Counted from the first letter of the stretch, positions 25,167 to 32,989 are shown. The stretch is 32,989 bases of DNA from Alphaproteobacteria bacterium (GCA_021774695.1 JAJFIU010000068.1:1-32989), one strand, 5' to 3'. Numbers and translations: made by a program. Notes: generated from the letters alone by a model not told the origin.

Positions 25167-26240
25167 ATGTCTGATGAACTCAATAAAACAGTCGATGTGC
25201 GCGAAGGTGAAGAGCTAGACGCGGCAATAGTTGACAAGTTGATCAAACAAAACATTGACGGAGTGTCCGGCACGCCGGTGATTAGGCAATTTGCGGGCGG
25301 TAATTCCAACCTCACCTATTCAATTCAATATGGTGACCGGAAACTTGTTCTTCGTCGCCCGCCGTTTGGCACGCGGCCAAAGTCCGGCCACAGCATGATC
25401 CGAGAATTCAAAGTGATGAATGCCTTGAAGCCTGTGTTTGCCGCTGTCCCTGAAACTTATTTTCACGTGAACGATGAAGACAGCCCCTTTGGCGCTGAGT
25501 TTTACGTGATGGAACAAGTGATAGGGCGTAAACTGGAACAGGACATCCCTAAAGAGTGGGGCTTCGGCGAGGAAGAGGGGCGCAAGCTTTGCCTTTCGTT
25601 CTTCGATAAGCTCATTGACCTTCACAAGGTTGATTTCAATGCCATCGGCTTGGGCGATTTTGGCAGACCGGAAGGCTATGTAGAGCGTCAAGTGCTTGGC
25701 TGGAACCGTCGCTTTGAGAAAGCGCTTACCGACGATGTGGAAAGCTTTGAAGATGTACGCAAATGGCTAGAAGACAATATGCCCGACGGTGAAGTAGGGC
25801 ATTCCATTCTCCACGGTGACTACCGTTTGGATAATGTTATTCTTGCCGAGGAAAATCCGTTTGAAATTGTTGCTGTACTGGACTGGGAAATCAGCGCGCT
25901 CGGTGATCCGTTGATGGATCTAGGCAACACGCTCGCTTACTGGAGCCAACCCAGTGACCCTGAAGAGGTCAAAATGATGCGGATGCAGCCTTGCCTTGAG
26001 CCGGGCATGTTAACTCGCGAGGAAATTTGCGACCTATACGCCGAGCGAACCGGCTATGATCTTTCGAAGTTCGATTATTATCACGTATACGGCGTATTTA
26101 GGCTGGCGGTTATTTTGCAGCAAATCTACTACCGCTACTATCATGGCCAGAGCAAAAATCCGGCGTTTGCTTCCTTTGCAGGGCGCACCAATTTGCTTGG
26201 TCGCTATGCACGCCAATTGATCGAGAGTTCAAATATTTAA
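25167..26240 (+). CDS. APH-fold phosphotransferase of the ACAD10/11 (LvaA-like) group
   Basis: 357 residues. N-lobe: FAGGNSNLTYSI near residue 43 and KLVLRRPPFG near 58 (nucleotide-binding region). Catalytic loop: HGDYRLDN near 215, followed by the metal-binding AVLDWEISALGDPLMDLG near 234. This branch includes the kinase domain fused to acyl-CoA dehydrogenase in ACAD10 and ACAD11, and LvaA of Pseudomonas putida. Both are established as phosphorylating the 4-hydroxyl of 4-hydroxyacyl-CoAs so that a dehydrogenase-like partner can remove it. Here the kinase is a separate protein beside SDRs, with two acyl-CoA dehydrogenases 4.4 kb downstream. Aminoglycoside resistance is unlikely. The exact substrate is unknown. 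Confidence 0.85.
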   Translation: MSDELNKTVDVREGEELDAAIVDKLIKQNIDGVSGTPVIRQFAGGNSNLTYSIQYGDRKLVLRRPPFGTRPKSGHSMIREFKVMNALKPVFAAVPETYFHVNDEDSPFGAEFYVMEQVIGRKLEQDIPKEWGFGEEEGRKLCLSFFDKLIDLHKVDFNAIGLGDFGRPEGYVERQVLGWNRRFEKALTDDVESFEDVRKWLEDNMPDGEVGHSILHGDYRLDNVILAEENPFEIVAVLDWEISALGDPLMDLGNTLAYWSQPSDPEEVKMMRMQPCLEPGMLTREEICDLYAERTGYDLSKFDYYHVYGVFRLAVILQQIYYRYYHGQSKNPAFASFAGRTNLLGRYARQLIESSNI

Positions 26241-26391
26241 GCCTGAAGGCCGACTATATAAAATTTACTTACAATTTTTCGTGGTTGTTAGTTCTTGTTT
26301 AACGCGATTGCGCCAAGATTGCTGTTGCGTTGCGATATGGCAGCTATCGTTAATGATGTGATGTCCGCTCAGGGAAAGGGGCGCCAATTCA

Positions 26392-26423
26392 CACTGTGGG
26401 GGCTTTTTACCCCTTAACCAGTG
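26392..26423 (+). promoter_or_regulatory. Nested stem-loop in the leader of the methyltransferase-like gene
   Basis: Outer arms CACTG and CAGTG enclose GGGG (26399-26402) and CCCC (26410-26413) around a T-rich loop. It ends 16 bases before the ATG at 26440. The 199-base region from 26241 holds no other gene. The structure could slow or regulate translation, or be the remains of a terminator, but there is no T-run after the last arm. Confidence 0.3.
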
Positions 26424-26439
26424 AGCGAATGGAACTCTT

Positions 26440-27180
26440 ATGGGTGAAAGTCTGGCTTTTTCTTTGGCTATGGACCTTATGTTCAACGGCCAAAATATTG
26501 ACTATTGCGAGCGACCGCTAAGTCTGGATGTTATCGAGACAATGGCGATGTTTGAGGATTTGCCGGAACGAGCACATATCGGTGTGGTTGGGCCTGGTGG
26601 TGGTCGGTTGGTGAAAACACTGGCCGAACGAGGTTATATTGTTGACGCCTATGAAGGGCGACAGGAATGTCTAACCCATCTGGAATCCATGTTTAAATCC
26701 ACCAGCGCAGTGCGTCTGTATCCTGTTAAACACCTGAATGACCCGATTATGCGCGGCAAGAAACGCTTTCATGCTTTGTTTTGTATGGACGACTTGCGGG
26801 CATTCAGAGAAAATCAGGAATGGACAGAAAATGTTCAGCAGGTGGTGCGCCCTGGCGGTTATTTCATTTACTCACAGGTCTCCAATAAATTGCCAAGCAA
26901 ACAGAACAAGTTAAGCACCTATTTCAACTTGTCTGGAAATTACGATGTTAGCGAACGCACCTCTCAGCAAATTCGGGAATGTTACCTCTCGCTGGCAGAC
27001 TGGGAACCAGACAGCGACAAAAAACAAATGGCGAAAGAAACACTGGGTATCGTGAAATCTGGCTCTGGTCTGCGGCGAAATATTATGAGCGGTGCCGAGG
27101 TACGCTATGTGGTTTGGCGGCGTAAGCTTTCAGCAAAACAGTTGGAAGATGCGTTTGTGCCCATTTCGGTAAAAGTATAA
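26440..27180 (+). CDS. Unassigned protein with a class I methyltransferase-like (Rossmann) core
   Basis: 246 residues, not recognised as a named family. A SAM-type glycine loop VGVVGPGGGRLVKTLAERGY-like segment lies near residues 46-65 (seen as IGVVGPGGGRLVKTLA). YIVDAYEG follows near 67, where an acidic strand-2 residue would bind ribose. FHALFCMDDLRAF near 110 fits motif IV, and VVRPGGYFIYSQV near 130 fits the post-motif strand. The C-terminal 100 residues are polar and unfamiliar. There is no signal or membrane segment. GGA 7 bases before the ATG is a weak ribosome site. It sits alone between the rightward kinase and the leftward thioesterase. It could also be a degenerate, non-catalytic fold. 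Confidence 0.6.
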   Translation: MGESLAFSLAMDLMFNGQNIDYCERPLSLDVIETMAMFEDLPERAHIGVVGPGGGRLVKTLAERGYIVDAYEGRQECLTHLESMFKSTSAVRLYPVKHLNDPIMRGKKRFHALFCMDDLRAFRENQEWTENVQQVVRPGGYFIYSQVSNKLPSKQNKLSTYFNLSGNYDVSERTSQQIRECYLSLADWEPDSDKKQMAKETLGIVKSGSGLRRNIMSGAEVRYVVWRRKLSAKQLEDAFVPISVKV

Positions 27181-27198
27181 ATTCTGGTTTCGTGTAGG

Positions 27199-28062
27199 TC
27201 AGGTTTCTTTCTTCAGTCGCAGCAAGCTTTCTTGCGCTGTCGAAGCTATAAGTCTGCCGTCGCGGGCATAGAGAGCACCGCGTGCAAGTCCGCGCCCTTT
27301 ACCAGACCAGTAGCCTTCAGTTTTATAGAAAATCCAGTCGTCCGACCGAAAGCTATCCCGGTGGAACCACATGGCGTGGTCCAGACTCGCCACAGTTTTT
27401 AGCCGAGGGTCGCGCGGGATCATGGCGTGCGGCCGCAAATTGGACGACAGAAAGGCGAAATCCGAAATATAGGCCAGCAGTCTTCGGTGCAGCGCCTGAT
27501 CGTCGCCTATAGGTTCCTTCAATCGCAACCAATAGCCGGTAACCGGGTCTTTGGGCTTCATGTTATCCAGGTCCATGCGGTCGATAGCACGGGTTTCGAA
27601 AGGCCAAAAGGGTCGGGTTTTGTTCCCGGAACTGAAAGCGCGCAGAATTTTTTGATAGTAAGCTTCATCGTCGTCCAGGTCTTCGGGCATTGGTACATCG
27701 GGCATGTCGATCTGGTGAGAAACGCCGTCTTCTCCCACGTGAAATGAAGCCTCGAGCGTGAAAATAGCTTCACTATTTTGTAGCGCCACAACCCGACGGG
27801 TTACAAAACTGCGCCCGTCCCGGATTGGGTCCACATCATAAATAATCGGCTGGCCGGCGATGCCCGGCCGCAGGAAATAGCCGTGCAGGGAATGCAGATG
27901 ATAGTCATCAGAAACCGTTTTTTCTGCAGCCTCCATCGCCTGCGCGACCACATGGCCGCCGAATACGTGCCTATTAGGCCAATCGTTGGGCTGACCGCGA
28001 AACAGAAGGCGGTCCAGTCGTTCGACAGCCAGACTTTCGGTGAATTGAGCGAGAGTTTTCAT
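27199..28062 (-). CDS. Acyl-CoA thioesterase II (TesB-like)
   Basis: 287 residues, the double-hotdog length of TesB. Typical segments are FRGQPNDWPNRHVFGGHVVAQAMEAAEKTV near residues 22-51, LHSLHGYFLRPG near 58 and YDVDPIRDGRSFVTRRVVALQ near 75-95. The C-terminal half has SLDHAMWFHRDSFRSDDW near 228 and SGKGRGLARGALYARDGRL near 255. It hydrolyses medium- and long-chain acyl-CoAs to free acid and CoA. It starts 9 bases after the class II aldolase stop with no ribosome site of its own, so it is probably read by coupling. Confidence 0.92.
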   Translation of the reverse strand: MKTLAQFTESLAVERLDRLLFRGQPNDWPNRHVFGGHVVAQAMEAAEKTVSDDYHLHSLHGYFLRPGIAGQPIIYDVDPIRDGRSFVTRRVVALQNSEAIFTLEASFHVGEDGVSHQIDMPDVPMPEDLDDDEAYYQKILRAFSSGNKTRPFWPFETRAIDRMDLDNMKPKDPVTGYWLRLKEPIGDDQALHRRLLAYISDFAFLSSNLRPHAMIPRDPRLKTVASLDHAMWFHRDSFRSDDWIFYKTEGYWSGKGRGLARGALYARDGRLIASTAQESLLRLKKET

Positions 28063-28071
28063 AAGTTTTTG

Positions 28072-28851
28072 CTACGTTCGGAAACTTGTGTCCATGCGGT
28101 CAAGTTTGCGCAGGATCGCTGGCCACACAAATCTATCAGCACCGTTTGCACCTGCCACTACCCGAAGGTCGCGGAGTGCGTTATCCAGCGATTCCTGACT
28201 TGGGGCGTGCAATTCCATTCCCGTCGCGCGGGTTAAAATTTGCACTTTGCAGGCTTTTTCGAGGAAAAACATCAATTCGAACGCCTGCGCCGTTGTGCTG
28301 GCCGCAGTTAGCGTTCCGTGATTGCGCAAAATCATCGCGTTTTTGTCGCCGAGGTCTGCAACCAGGCGTTCCTGCTCGCCCTGGTTAACCGCGAAGCCTT
28401 CATAGTCGTGGTAGGCCACAACCGACCAAGCGGGAATGGCGCTTTGGCACAAGGGTTCCAGACCACTTTTCAGGTTGGATACCGCAACACCGTAATCTGT
28501 ATGCAAATGCAACACACAACCCGCATCTTCGCGTGCGGCATGAACGGCACTGTGGATAACAAACCCTGCCGCGTTGGGAATAAACGACGTTTCCATTTGG
28601 GCTTTGCCGTTCAGGTCAACTTTGATCAGACTGGAAGCGGTCATTTCCTCAAACATCAGGCCCAGAGGGTTGATCAGGAAATGATGGTCGCTGTTGGGTA
28701 CTCTTGCGGAGATATGGGTATATATCAGATCGTCCCAACCCAAATGAGCGCACATGCGGTATGCGGCAGCCAGATCAACCCTTGCTTGCCATTCTTCTTC
28801 GCTAACTTGGTCTTTAACGGACGGGATATCGAGAACACCGAGGTTGCTCAT
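28072..28851 (-). CDS. Class II aldolase/adducin family protein
   Basis: 259 residues. The fold is marked by LGWDDLIYTHISARVPNSDHHFLINP near residues 34-59, the zinc-ligand pair in VLHLHTDYGVAVS near 114, and NHGTLTAASTTAQAFELMFFLEKACKVQ near 175-202. These zinc proteins include fuculose-phosphate aldolase and ribulose-phosphate epimerases, but this adducin-like branch is mostly unassigned. It is often found among acyl-CoA catabolism genes, as here. GCAGGAG lies 8 bases before the ATG. TAG stop, followed by tesB in the same direction. Confidence 0.85.
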   Translation of the reverse strand: MSNLGVLDIPSVKDQVSEEEWQARVDLAAAYRMCAHLGWDDLIYTHISARVPNSDHHFLINPLGLMFEEMTASSLIKVDLNGKAQMETSFIPNAAGFVIHSAVHAAREDAGCVLHLHTDYGVAVSNLKSGLEPLCQSAIPAWSVVAYHDYEGFAVNQGEQERLVADLGDKNAMILRNHGTLTAASTTAQAFELMFFLEKACKVQILTRATGMELHAPSQESLDNALRDLRVVAGANGADRFVWPAILRKLDRMDTSFRT

Positions 28852-28949
28852 GGACGTGTCTCCTGCATTGACTAATAGAATTTAGGCATCCGGGCCTATT
28901 TGATCATTAAACTAGCGTGAAAGTTGGATTGGTCCAAGCTAAGAAAAGT

Positions 28950-28977
28950 AAAAAAAAGAGGATTGAGCTAATCAATC
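28950..28977 (-). terminator. Likely intrinsic terminator of the MATE gene
   Basis: On the minus strand, GATTGA and TCAATC pair around a 5-base loop, followed by CTC and eight T residues (A-run 28950-28957 on the plus strand). The stem overlaps the MATE stop codon. It is short and AT-rich, so efficiency is uncertain. It would separate the MATE transcript from the aldolase-tesB pair. Confidence 0.5.
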
Positions 28978-30385
28978 AGGGCTTGTTTGATTTTCGGGAA
29001 AAATAGCGTCGTACGGGTGCGCGAACGATGCCAGCAAGGGATTGTATCGAGAGGGGGGCGTGATCCTCTTCGTCCTTGATCCAGCTGTCGGAGCGAAATC
29101 TTAGGACTAGAAGCGTTGCTTTAACCAAATAATCAACGATGATAACCGCGTATATGGCTTCCACCGGTCCTTCAAGCATGATCACAATAAAACCAACACT
29201 AAATCGCACCAGCACAACACCGATAAAGGTAACGAAAAGCGGATAGCGTGTTTCGCCGCCGCCGCGAAGCGCGCTTCCGATGGCAAATTCGATGGCCATT
29301 AACGGCTGAACGATGGCCAGCACAATGATAAAAAATTCGGTATAACGACGAATGTCAGGGTCAATGGAAAGCATCGCTGCCAGCTGCGCCTTAAAGGCGA
29401 AGGTCACCAGCGCGACAACCGACATGCAGGCGATGGCCATTTTCATGGCCATCCATCCGTTGGCGCGGGCTGTTTCCGGGTCGCGAGCACCTAGGTTTTG
29501 CCCGGAAAGGGTCGCGGCTGCCGCGCCGAAACCCATGCCGATGACGATGCAGATACTTAGAATAGTTATGCCAATGCCGTAAGCGGCGAAGGCTGCAGTG
29601 CCGTAGTCTGCAACCAAAATCATGAATAGAACCAAGCTACTTTGCAGCACAACCTGTTCCATCGCTGCGGGCATCCCAATTTTCGCAAGTTGCCTGAGCC
29701 GCGCCATATCAAAAATAGCGTGTGTGGTTGGGAGCAGTTGGTAGCGGCGGGTTAGCCAGCCAACACCGAACCATAAAACCACAATGAGCTGGCCCAACGC
29801 GGTCCCCCAGGGGATGCCGCTCATACCCATTTCGGGTAGACCAAAGCTGCCGTGCACCAGTGTGTAGGACCCCAGTGTGCCAAAAATGGTTGCGATAGCA
29901 CTGAACCTTAGCGGGCGAACCACATCGCCGATTGCCCGAAAGGCCGTGAAAATAGTCAACGCCAGTGCAAAAAATATGTTCAGCAGCGCGGCTGGCCTTA
30001 CATAATCAACCGCCAATTGGCTCGAAACCGGGTCCAGACCAAAAAGACCGACGATCTGGTTTGCAAATATAAATGTAATTGCTCCGAGGCCTAAGGAGAT
30101 TAGCACCGCAAGGGTCAGTGAACTTGTTGTTGCTTCCGATGCTTCCTGAATGTTTTCGCCGCCCCATGCGCGGGCAACAACAGCGGTGGTGGCAACAGAA
30201 AGTGCCATTGCCGCCGACATCAACAGAAAATGGATACGACCACCTGTTACCACCGCAGCGCTTGCCTCCGGGCCAAAGGGTGCAACAATCCATAAGTGGG
30301 CGAAGGAAATCGATACCATAAGGATATTGCTGGCAATATTCGGTCCGGCTAATTGCCAAATGCTTTTGTAGGAAAGCTTGCTCAT
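28976..30385 (-). CDS. MATE family multidrug/cation antiporter
   Basis: 469 residues with about twelve membrane helices in two similar halves, as in NorM-type exporters. Segments include WQLAGPNIASNILMVSISFAHLWIV at the start, ALGQLIVVLWFGVGWL near 195, MGFGAAAATLSGQNLGARDPETARANGW near 282-309, and the terminal half with ALRGGGETRYPLFVTFIGVV near 378. MATE proteins export cationic drugs or metabolites in exchange for Na+ or H+. The substrate is unknown. The gene stands alone, with a likely terminator after it, and is divergent from the acyl-CoA dehydrogenase pair across a 225-base gap. Confidence 0.9.
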   Translation of the reverse strand: MSKLSYKSIWQLAGPNIASNILMVSISFAHLWIVAPFGPEASAAVVTGGRIHFLLMSAAMALSVATTAVVARAWGGENIQEASEATTSSLTLAVLISLGLGAITFIFANQIVGLFGLDPVSSQLAVDYVRPAALLNIFFALALTIFTAFRAIGDVVRPLRFSAIATIFGTLGSYTLVHGSFGLPEMGMSGIPWGTALGQLIVVLWFGVGWLTRRYQLLPTTHAIFDMARLRQLAKIGMPAAMEQVVLQSSLVLFMILVADYGTAAFAAYGIGITILSICIVIGMGFGAAAATLSGQNLGARDPETARANGWMAMKMAIACMSVVALVTFAFKAQLAAMLSIDPDIRRYTEFFIIVLAIVQPLMAIEFAIGSALRGGGETRYPLFVTFIGVVLVRFSVGFIVIMLEGPVEAIYAVIIVDYLVKATLLVLRFRSDSWIKDEEDHAPLSIQSLAGIVRAPVRRYFSRKSNKP

Positions 30386-30610
30386 AAAACCACTTGTTCG
30401 CCCCTAATTTGGGCCCTTTTAATGCACAAAAAAGAGATATTCGCACCCGATCAGGATCATTTATGCGGAGAAACAGTTAAAAATCACTCTTGAGCTTGAC
30501 TTAGGGCATCTCAGACCGATGTCACTGTGGAAACAAACATATTTCCGAATAGTCGCTATAGGGACCGGTGACGCCGCATATAGGTAACTGGACCAGAGTT
30601 GGAGAGAGTA
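30386..30610. other. Divergent intergenic region between the MATE and acyl-CoA dehydrogenase genes
   Basis: No gene is visible. TTGACT (30496-30501) is a good -35-like hexamer for rightward transcription, but the -10 at standard spacing is poor. GGAGAGAG (30601-30608) is the ribosome site of the next gene. Confidence 0.5.
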
Positions 30611-31783
30611 ATGACGGACTTGGAGACATTCCAATCAGAAACCCGGGCTTGGCTCGATGAAAATTGCCCGGCGTCCATGCGGACGCCGATGCTGACCGAT
30701 GTGAATGCATGTTGGGGTGGCCGCAATTTCAAGTTTGAATCCGAAGACCAGAAAAACTGGCTGGACCGGATGGCTTCACGCGGTTGGACCGTGCCCACTT
30801 GGCCAACAGAATATGGTGGCGGCGGCTTGAGCGGAGAACAGGCTAAAATTCTTGCAAGTGAAATGCGCCGTATTAAAGCGCGCTCGCCGCTTACTTCTTT
30901 TGGTATCTGGATGCTTGGCCCAGCTTTGTTAAAGTTCGGCAATGAAGAACAGAAGCTAGAACATCTTCCCAAAATTGCTCGCGGCGAAATTCGCTGGTGC
31001 CAGGGGTACTCCGAACCCAATGCAGGCTCTGATTTGGCGTCACTGGCGACCAAAGCGGAAGACAAGGGCGACCATTATCTGGTTAACGGTCAGAAGGTCT
31101 GGACCTCATACGCCGATCAGGCTGACTGGATTTTCTGCCTGGTACGTACCGATAGTTCGGGCACGAAACACCACGGCGTTAGCTTCGTATTGTTTGATAT
31201 GGAAAGCAAAGGCGTTTCCACCAAGCCGATCAAGCTTATTTCTGGTAATTCGCCGTTTTGTGAGACTTTTTTTGACGATGTTGAAGTTCCCAAAGTCAAT
31301 TTAGTGGGCGAACAAGACAAAGGTTGGACAATAGCCAAATATCTGTTGACCCACGAACGCACCGGCATTAGCGATATGGGCATGCCAACGCCGTTGAGTA
31401 TGCTGGCCAAAGACAAGCTGGGCACAAACGACGACGGTAAACTGGTGGGCGAAATGACCCGCCATCAGATTGCAGAACACGAAATTGACGCTGCCGCTTT
31501 TGTATTCACTTTGGAGCGCGCCAAAGACCAAGCCAAAGCCGGCGGCGATATTGGCGCTTTTTCATCCATGCTGAAATATTACGGTACAGAATTGAACAAG
31601 CAGCGCCATGAGCTTATTGTGAAAGTCAACGGCTCGGACGGTCTGGAATGGGAAGGTCAATATTCCAATAACGGCGACATCGCGCGTAATTGGTTGAGAA
31701 CAAAGGCTAATTCAATTGAAGGCGGTACATCCGAAGTTCAATTGAATATTATTTCCAAACGCATTCTAGATCTACCAGTCTGA
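30611..31783 (+). CDS. Acyl-CoA dehydrogenase, putative catalytic-Glu-bearing subunit of a heteromeric pair
   Basis: 390 residues. The helical N-domain begins MTDLETFQSETRAWLDENCPA. WPTEYGGGGLSGEQAKILASE is near residue 63, and QGYSEPNAGSDLASLATKA near 133 binds flavin and substrate. SIEGGTSEVQLNIISKRILDLP closes the chain, with Glu370 at the usual catalytic-base position. It oxidises an acyl-CoA using FAD and electron-transfer flavoprotein. The ATG at 30611 is favoured by GGAGAGAG just upstream; the open frame reaches a TTG at 30599. It lies 14 bases before a second, complementary acyl-CoA dehydrogenase gene. Such pairs form alpha2beta2 enzymes in steroid side-chain catabolism, an analogy only here. 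Confidence 0.88.
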   Translation: MTDLETFQSETRAWLDENCPASMRTPMLTDVNACWGGRNFKFESEDQKNWLDRMASRGWTVPTWPTEYGGGGLSGEQAKILASEMRRIKARSPLTSFGIWMLGPALLKFGNEEQKLEHLPKIARGEIRWCQGYSEPNAGSDLASLATKAEDKGDHYLVNGQKVWTSYADQADWIFCLVRTDSSGTKHHGVSFVLFDMESKGVSTKPIKLISGNSPFCETFFDDVEVPKVNLVGEQDKGWTIAKYLLTHERTGISDMGMPTPLSMLAKDKLGTNDDGKLVGEMTRHQIAEHEIDAAAFVFTLERAKDQAKAGGDIGAFSSMLKYYGTELNKQRHELIVKVNGSDGLEWEGQYSNNGDIARNWLRTKANSIEGGTSEVQLNIISKRILDLPV

Positions 31784-31797
31784 GGAGTACCCGAGTA

Positions 31798-32934
31798 ATG
31801 GCTTTGATTTTAAATGAAGAACAGCAGCTCCTGAAGGAATCAGCGGACGGCTTTTTTGCGGAAAAAGCGCCGGTTAATCAGCTGCGCGCGCTGCGCGACA
31901 AGTCGGACGAAACAGGTTTCTCGAAAGAGCTTTGGTCTGAAATGGCCGAGATGGGCTTTGCAGGCCTTCTGGTTGATGAAGACAACGGCGGCACGGACTT
32001 TGGCCTTGTAGGCGCTGGTATCGTCGCTGAAGCAATGGCAAAAACCCTCACTGCGTCGCCGTTTTTGGCCAGTTCTGTCATTGGTGCGTCGGTTATCAAG
32101 GCCGCGGCGTCAGACGAGCAGAAGCAGCTTTGGTTGCCGCAAATCGCAGCCGGCGAGAAAATCGTTACGTTGGCAATCGACGAAACAGCGCACCATGCGC
32201 CCGAGCAAACGGCCCTCAAAGCAACAGTCAGCGATGGCGGTTTTGTTCTATCCGGGATGAAGACCTTTGTTTGTGACGGCCATGTGGCAGATACAATTTT
32301 GGTGTTGGCCCGAACTTTTGGTGAGGCTGGTGACCGGCAGGGCCTGAGCCTGTTTGCCGTTGAAAAAGGCGTCGCTGGTTTGATCGTTGACCGCACTGTC
32401 ATGGCCGACAGTCGTAACTGGGCCAAAATAACCTTTGAAGGCGTTAAGGTTTCAGCGGGTGCACTCGTGGGCACTGAAGGCGCTGCTTTGGATGCGATAG
32501 AGCCAGCGCTCGACAACGCACGGATAATCGTAGCGGCGGAGTTGCTGGGCATTTCTCAAGAATGTCTGGACCAAACCGTTGGTTACTTGCAGGAACGCAA
32601 GCAGTTCGGTGTCGTTATCGGCACTTTCCAGGGGCTTCAGCACCGCGCAGCGCATTTGTTTAGCGAGATCGAAGTAACGCGCTCAGCGATATTGAAAGCG
32701 ATGCAAGTTTCTGATGCTGGCGGTGATGTCCGTTGGTTTGCAAGCCTTGCCAAAGCAAAAGCGGCAAAAACCGCAGAGCTTGCCACGAATGAAGCCATTC
32801 AGATGCACGGGGGCATTGGAATGACCGACGAATTTGATATAGGATTTTATATAAAGCGGGCCCGTGTCCTTCAGGCATTGCTTGGCGATTACAACTACCA
32901 CGCTGACAGGTTCGCCGCTTGTTCAAGTTATTAA
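31798..32934 (+). CDS. Acyl-CoA dehydrogenase, putative non-catalytic partner subunit
   Basis: 378 residues. N-domain: LNEEQQLLKESADGFFAEKAP, then EMGFAGLLVDEDNGGTDFG near 55. The middle domain lacks the EPxAGSD flavin motif; the corresponding region reads VTLAIDETAHHAPEQTAL near residues 121-138. The C-domain keeps QERKQFGVVIGTFQGLQHRAAHL near 265 and ALQMHGGIGMTDEFDIGFY-like sequence near 335-350. The end, LLGDYNYHADRF, lacks the E-G-G-T catalytic and FAD-tail motif. These losses are usual in the second subunit of heteromeric acyl-CoA dehydrogenases. GAGGAGT precedes the ATG. It is probably co-transcribed with the gene before and the partial gene after. Confidence 0.85.
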   Translation: MALILNEEQQLLKESADGFFAEKAPVNQLRALRDKSDETGFSKELWSEMAEMGFAGLLVDEDNGGTDFGLVGAGIVAEAMAKTLTASPFLASSVIGASVIKAAASDEQKQLWLPQIAAGEKIVTLAIDETAHHAPEQTALKATVSDGGFVLSGMKTFVCDGHVADTILVLARTFGEAGDRQGLSLFAVEKGVAGLIVDRTVMADSRNWAKITFEGVKVSAGALVGTEGAALDAIEPALDNARIIVAAELLGISQECLDQTVGYLQERKQFGVVIGTFQGLQHRAAHLFSEIEVTRSAILKAMQVSDAGGDVRWFASLAKAKAAKTAELATNEAIQMHGGIGMTDEFDIGFYIKRARVLQALLGDYNYHADRFAACSSY

Positions 32935-32970
32935 TATTTTATGGATCACTGAATTGTTTGGGGAGAAACA

Positions 32971-32989
32971 ATGCTTGATAGTTTAGAAT
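32971..32989 (+). CDS. Start of a further gene, truncated by the window edge
   Basis: ATG at 32971 follows GGGGAG (32960-32965) at good spacing, 36 bases after the acyl-CoA dehydrogenase stop. Only six codons (MLDSLE) are visible, so no function can be given. Position suggests it belongs to the same operon. Confidence 0.5.

Noticed and set aside
25167-26240. Aminoglycoside resistance kinase
   Set aside because: The APH fold is present, but sequence and context (SDRs and acyl-CoA genes) place it in the ACAD10/11-LvaA branch. No mobile element or other resistance gene is nearby.
30400-30425. GC-rich GGGCCC followed by TTTT as a terminator
   Set aside because: The only pairing is a short GCCC/GGGC, the T-run is four bases, and it lies upstream of both flanking genes rather than downstream of one.
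31878-32552. Long 224-codon leftward open frame
   Set aside because: It is antisense to the second acyl-CoA dehydrogenase. The coding signal and motifs are all on the plus strand.

Overview
The window looks like a chromosomal segment of an alphaproteobacterium of moderate GC content. This rests on gene content and order: an xseB-ispA-dxs-tlyA-RNA methyltransferase run, and an aroC-fabI-yihY-dnaJ block facing pdxH, both of which I recall as common in alphaproteobacteria. The abundance of acyl-CoA dehydrogenases, SDRs and thioesterases fits a free-living, probably aquatic heterotroph. I cannot assign a genus. Coding density is very high: no gap exceeds 300 bases, and I see no tRNA, rRNA, CRISPR array, insertion sequence or prophage.

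Layout. 1-147: 3' end of a probable lysophospholipid acyltransferase. 168-2559 (-): Sua5/TsaC tRNA-modification enzyme overlapping an FAD-linked D-2-hydroxyacid dehydrogenase. 2739-5725 (+): a long, DmdC-type acyl-CoA dehydrogenase with a metallo-beta-lactamase-fold hydrolase. 5816-11015 (+): housekeeping operon xseB, ispA, dxs, tlyA and a RumA/TrmA-like RNA methyltransferase, with several overlapping junctions. 11039-12001 (-): membrane-anchored alpha/beta hydrolase. 12291-13885 (+): a Tat-exported aldo/keto reductase coupled to a DUF6064-like membrane protein. 13948-15552 (+): Na/Pi-type transporter. 15566-19419 (-): DnaJ/CbpA-like protein, YihY/BrkB membrane protein, fabI and aroC.

19633-20229 (+) is pdxH interrupted by an in-frame TAG. 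It has further substitutions at normally conserved cofactor- and substrate-binding positions. Six intact genes in the window end in TAG, so code reassignment is not the explanation.

20393-32989 is a catabolic region. A coniferyl-type aldehyde dehydrogenase, Fe-dependent alcohol dehydrogenase, hotdog thioesterase, two SDRs and an ACAD10/11-like (LvaA-like) kinase read as one rightward series. An orphan methyltransferase-like gene follows. A leftward pair (class II aldolase/adducin protein and TesB thioesterase) and a MATE exporter come next. Last is a rightward pair of acyl-CoA dehydrogenases that look like the two unequal subunits of a heteromeric enzyme. Together these suggest oxidation of an alcohol to an acid, CoA-thioester beta-oxidation-like steps and possibly kinase-assisted removal of a hydroxyl. 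The substrate cannot be read from the sequence.
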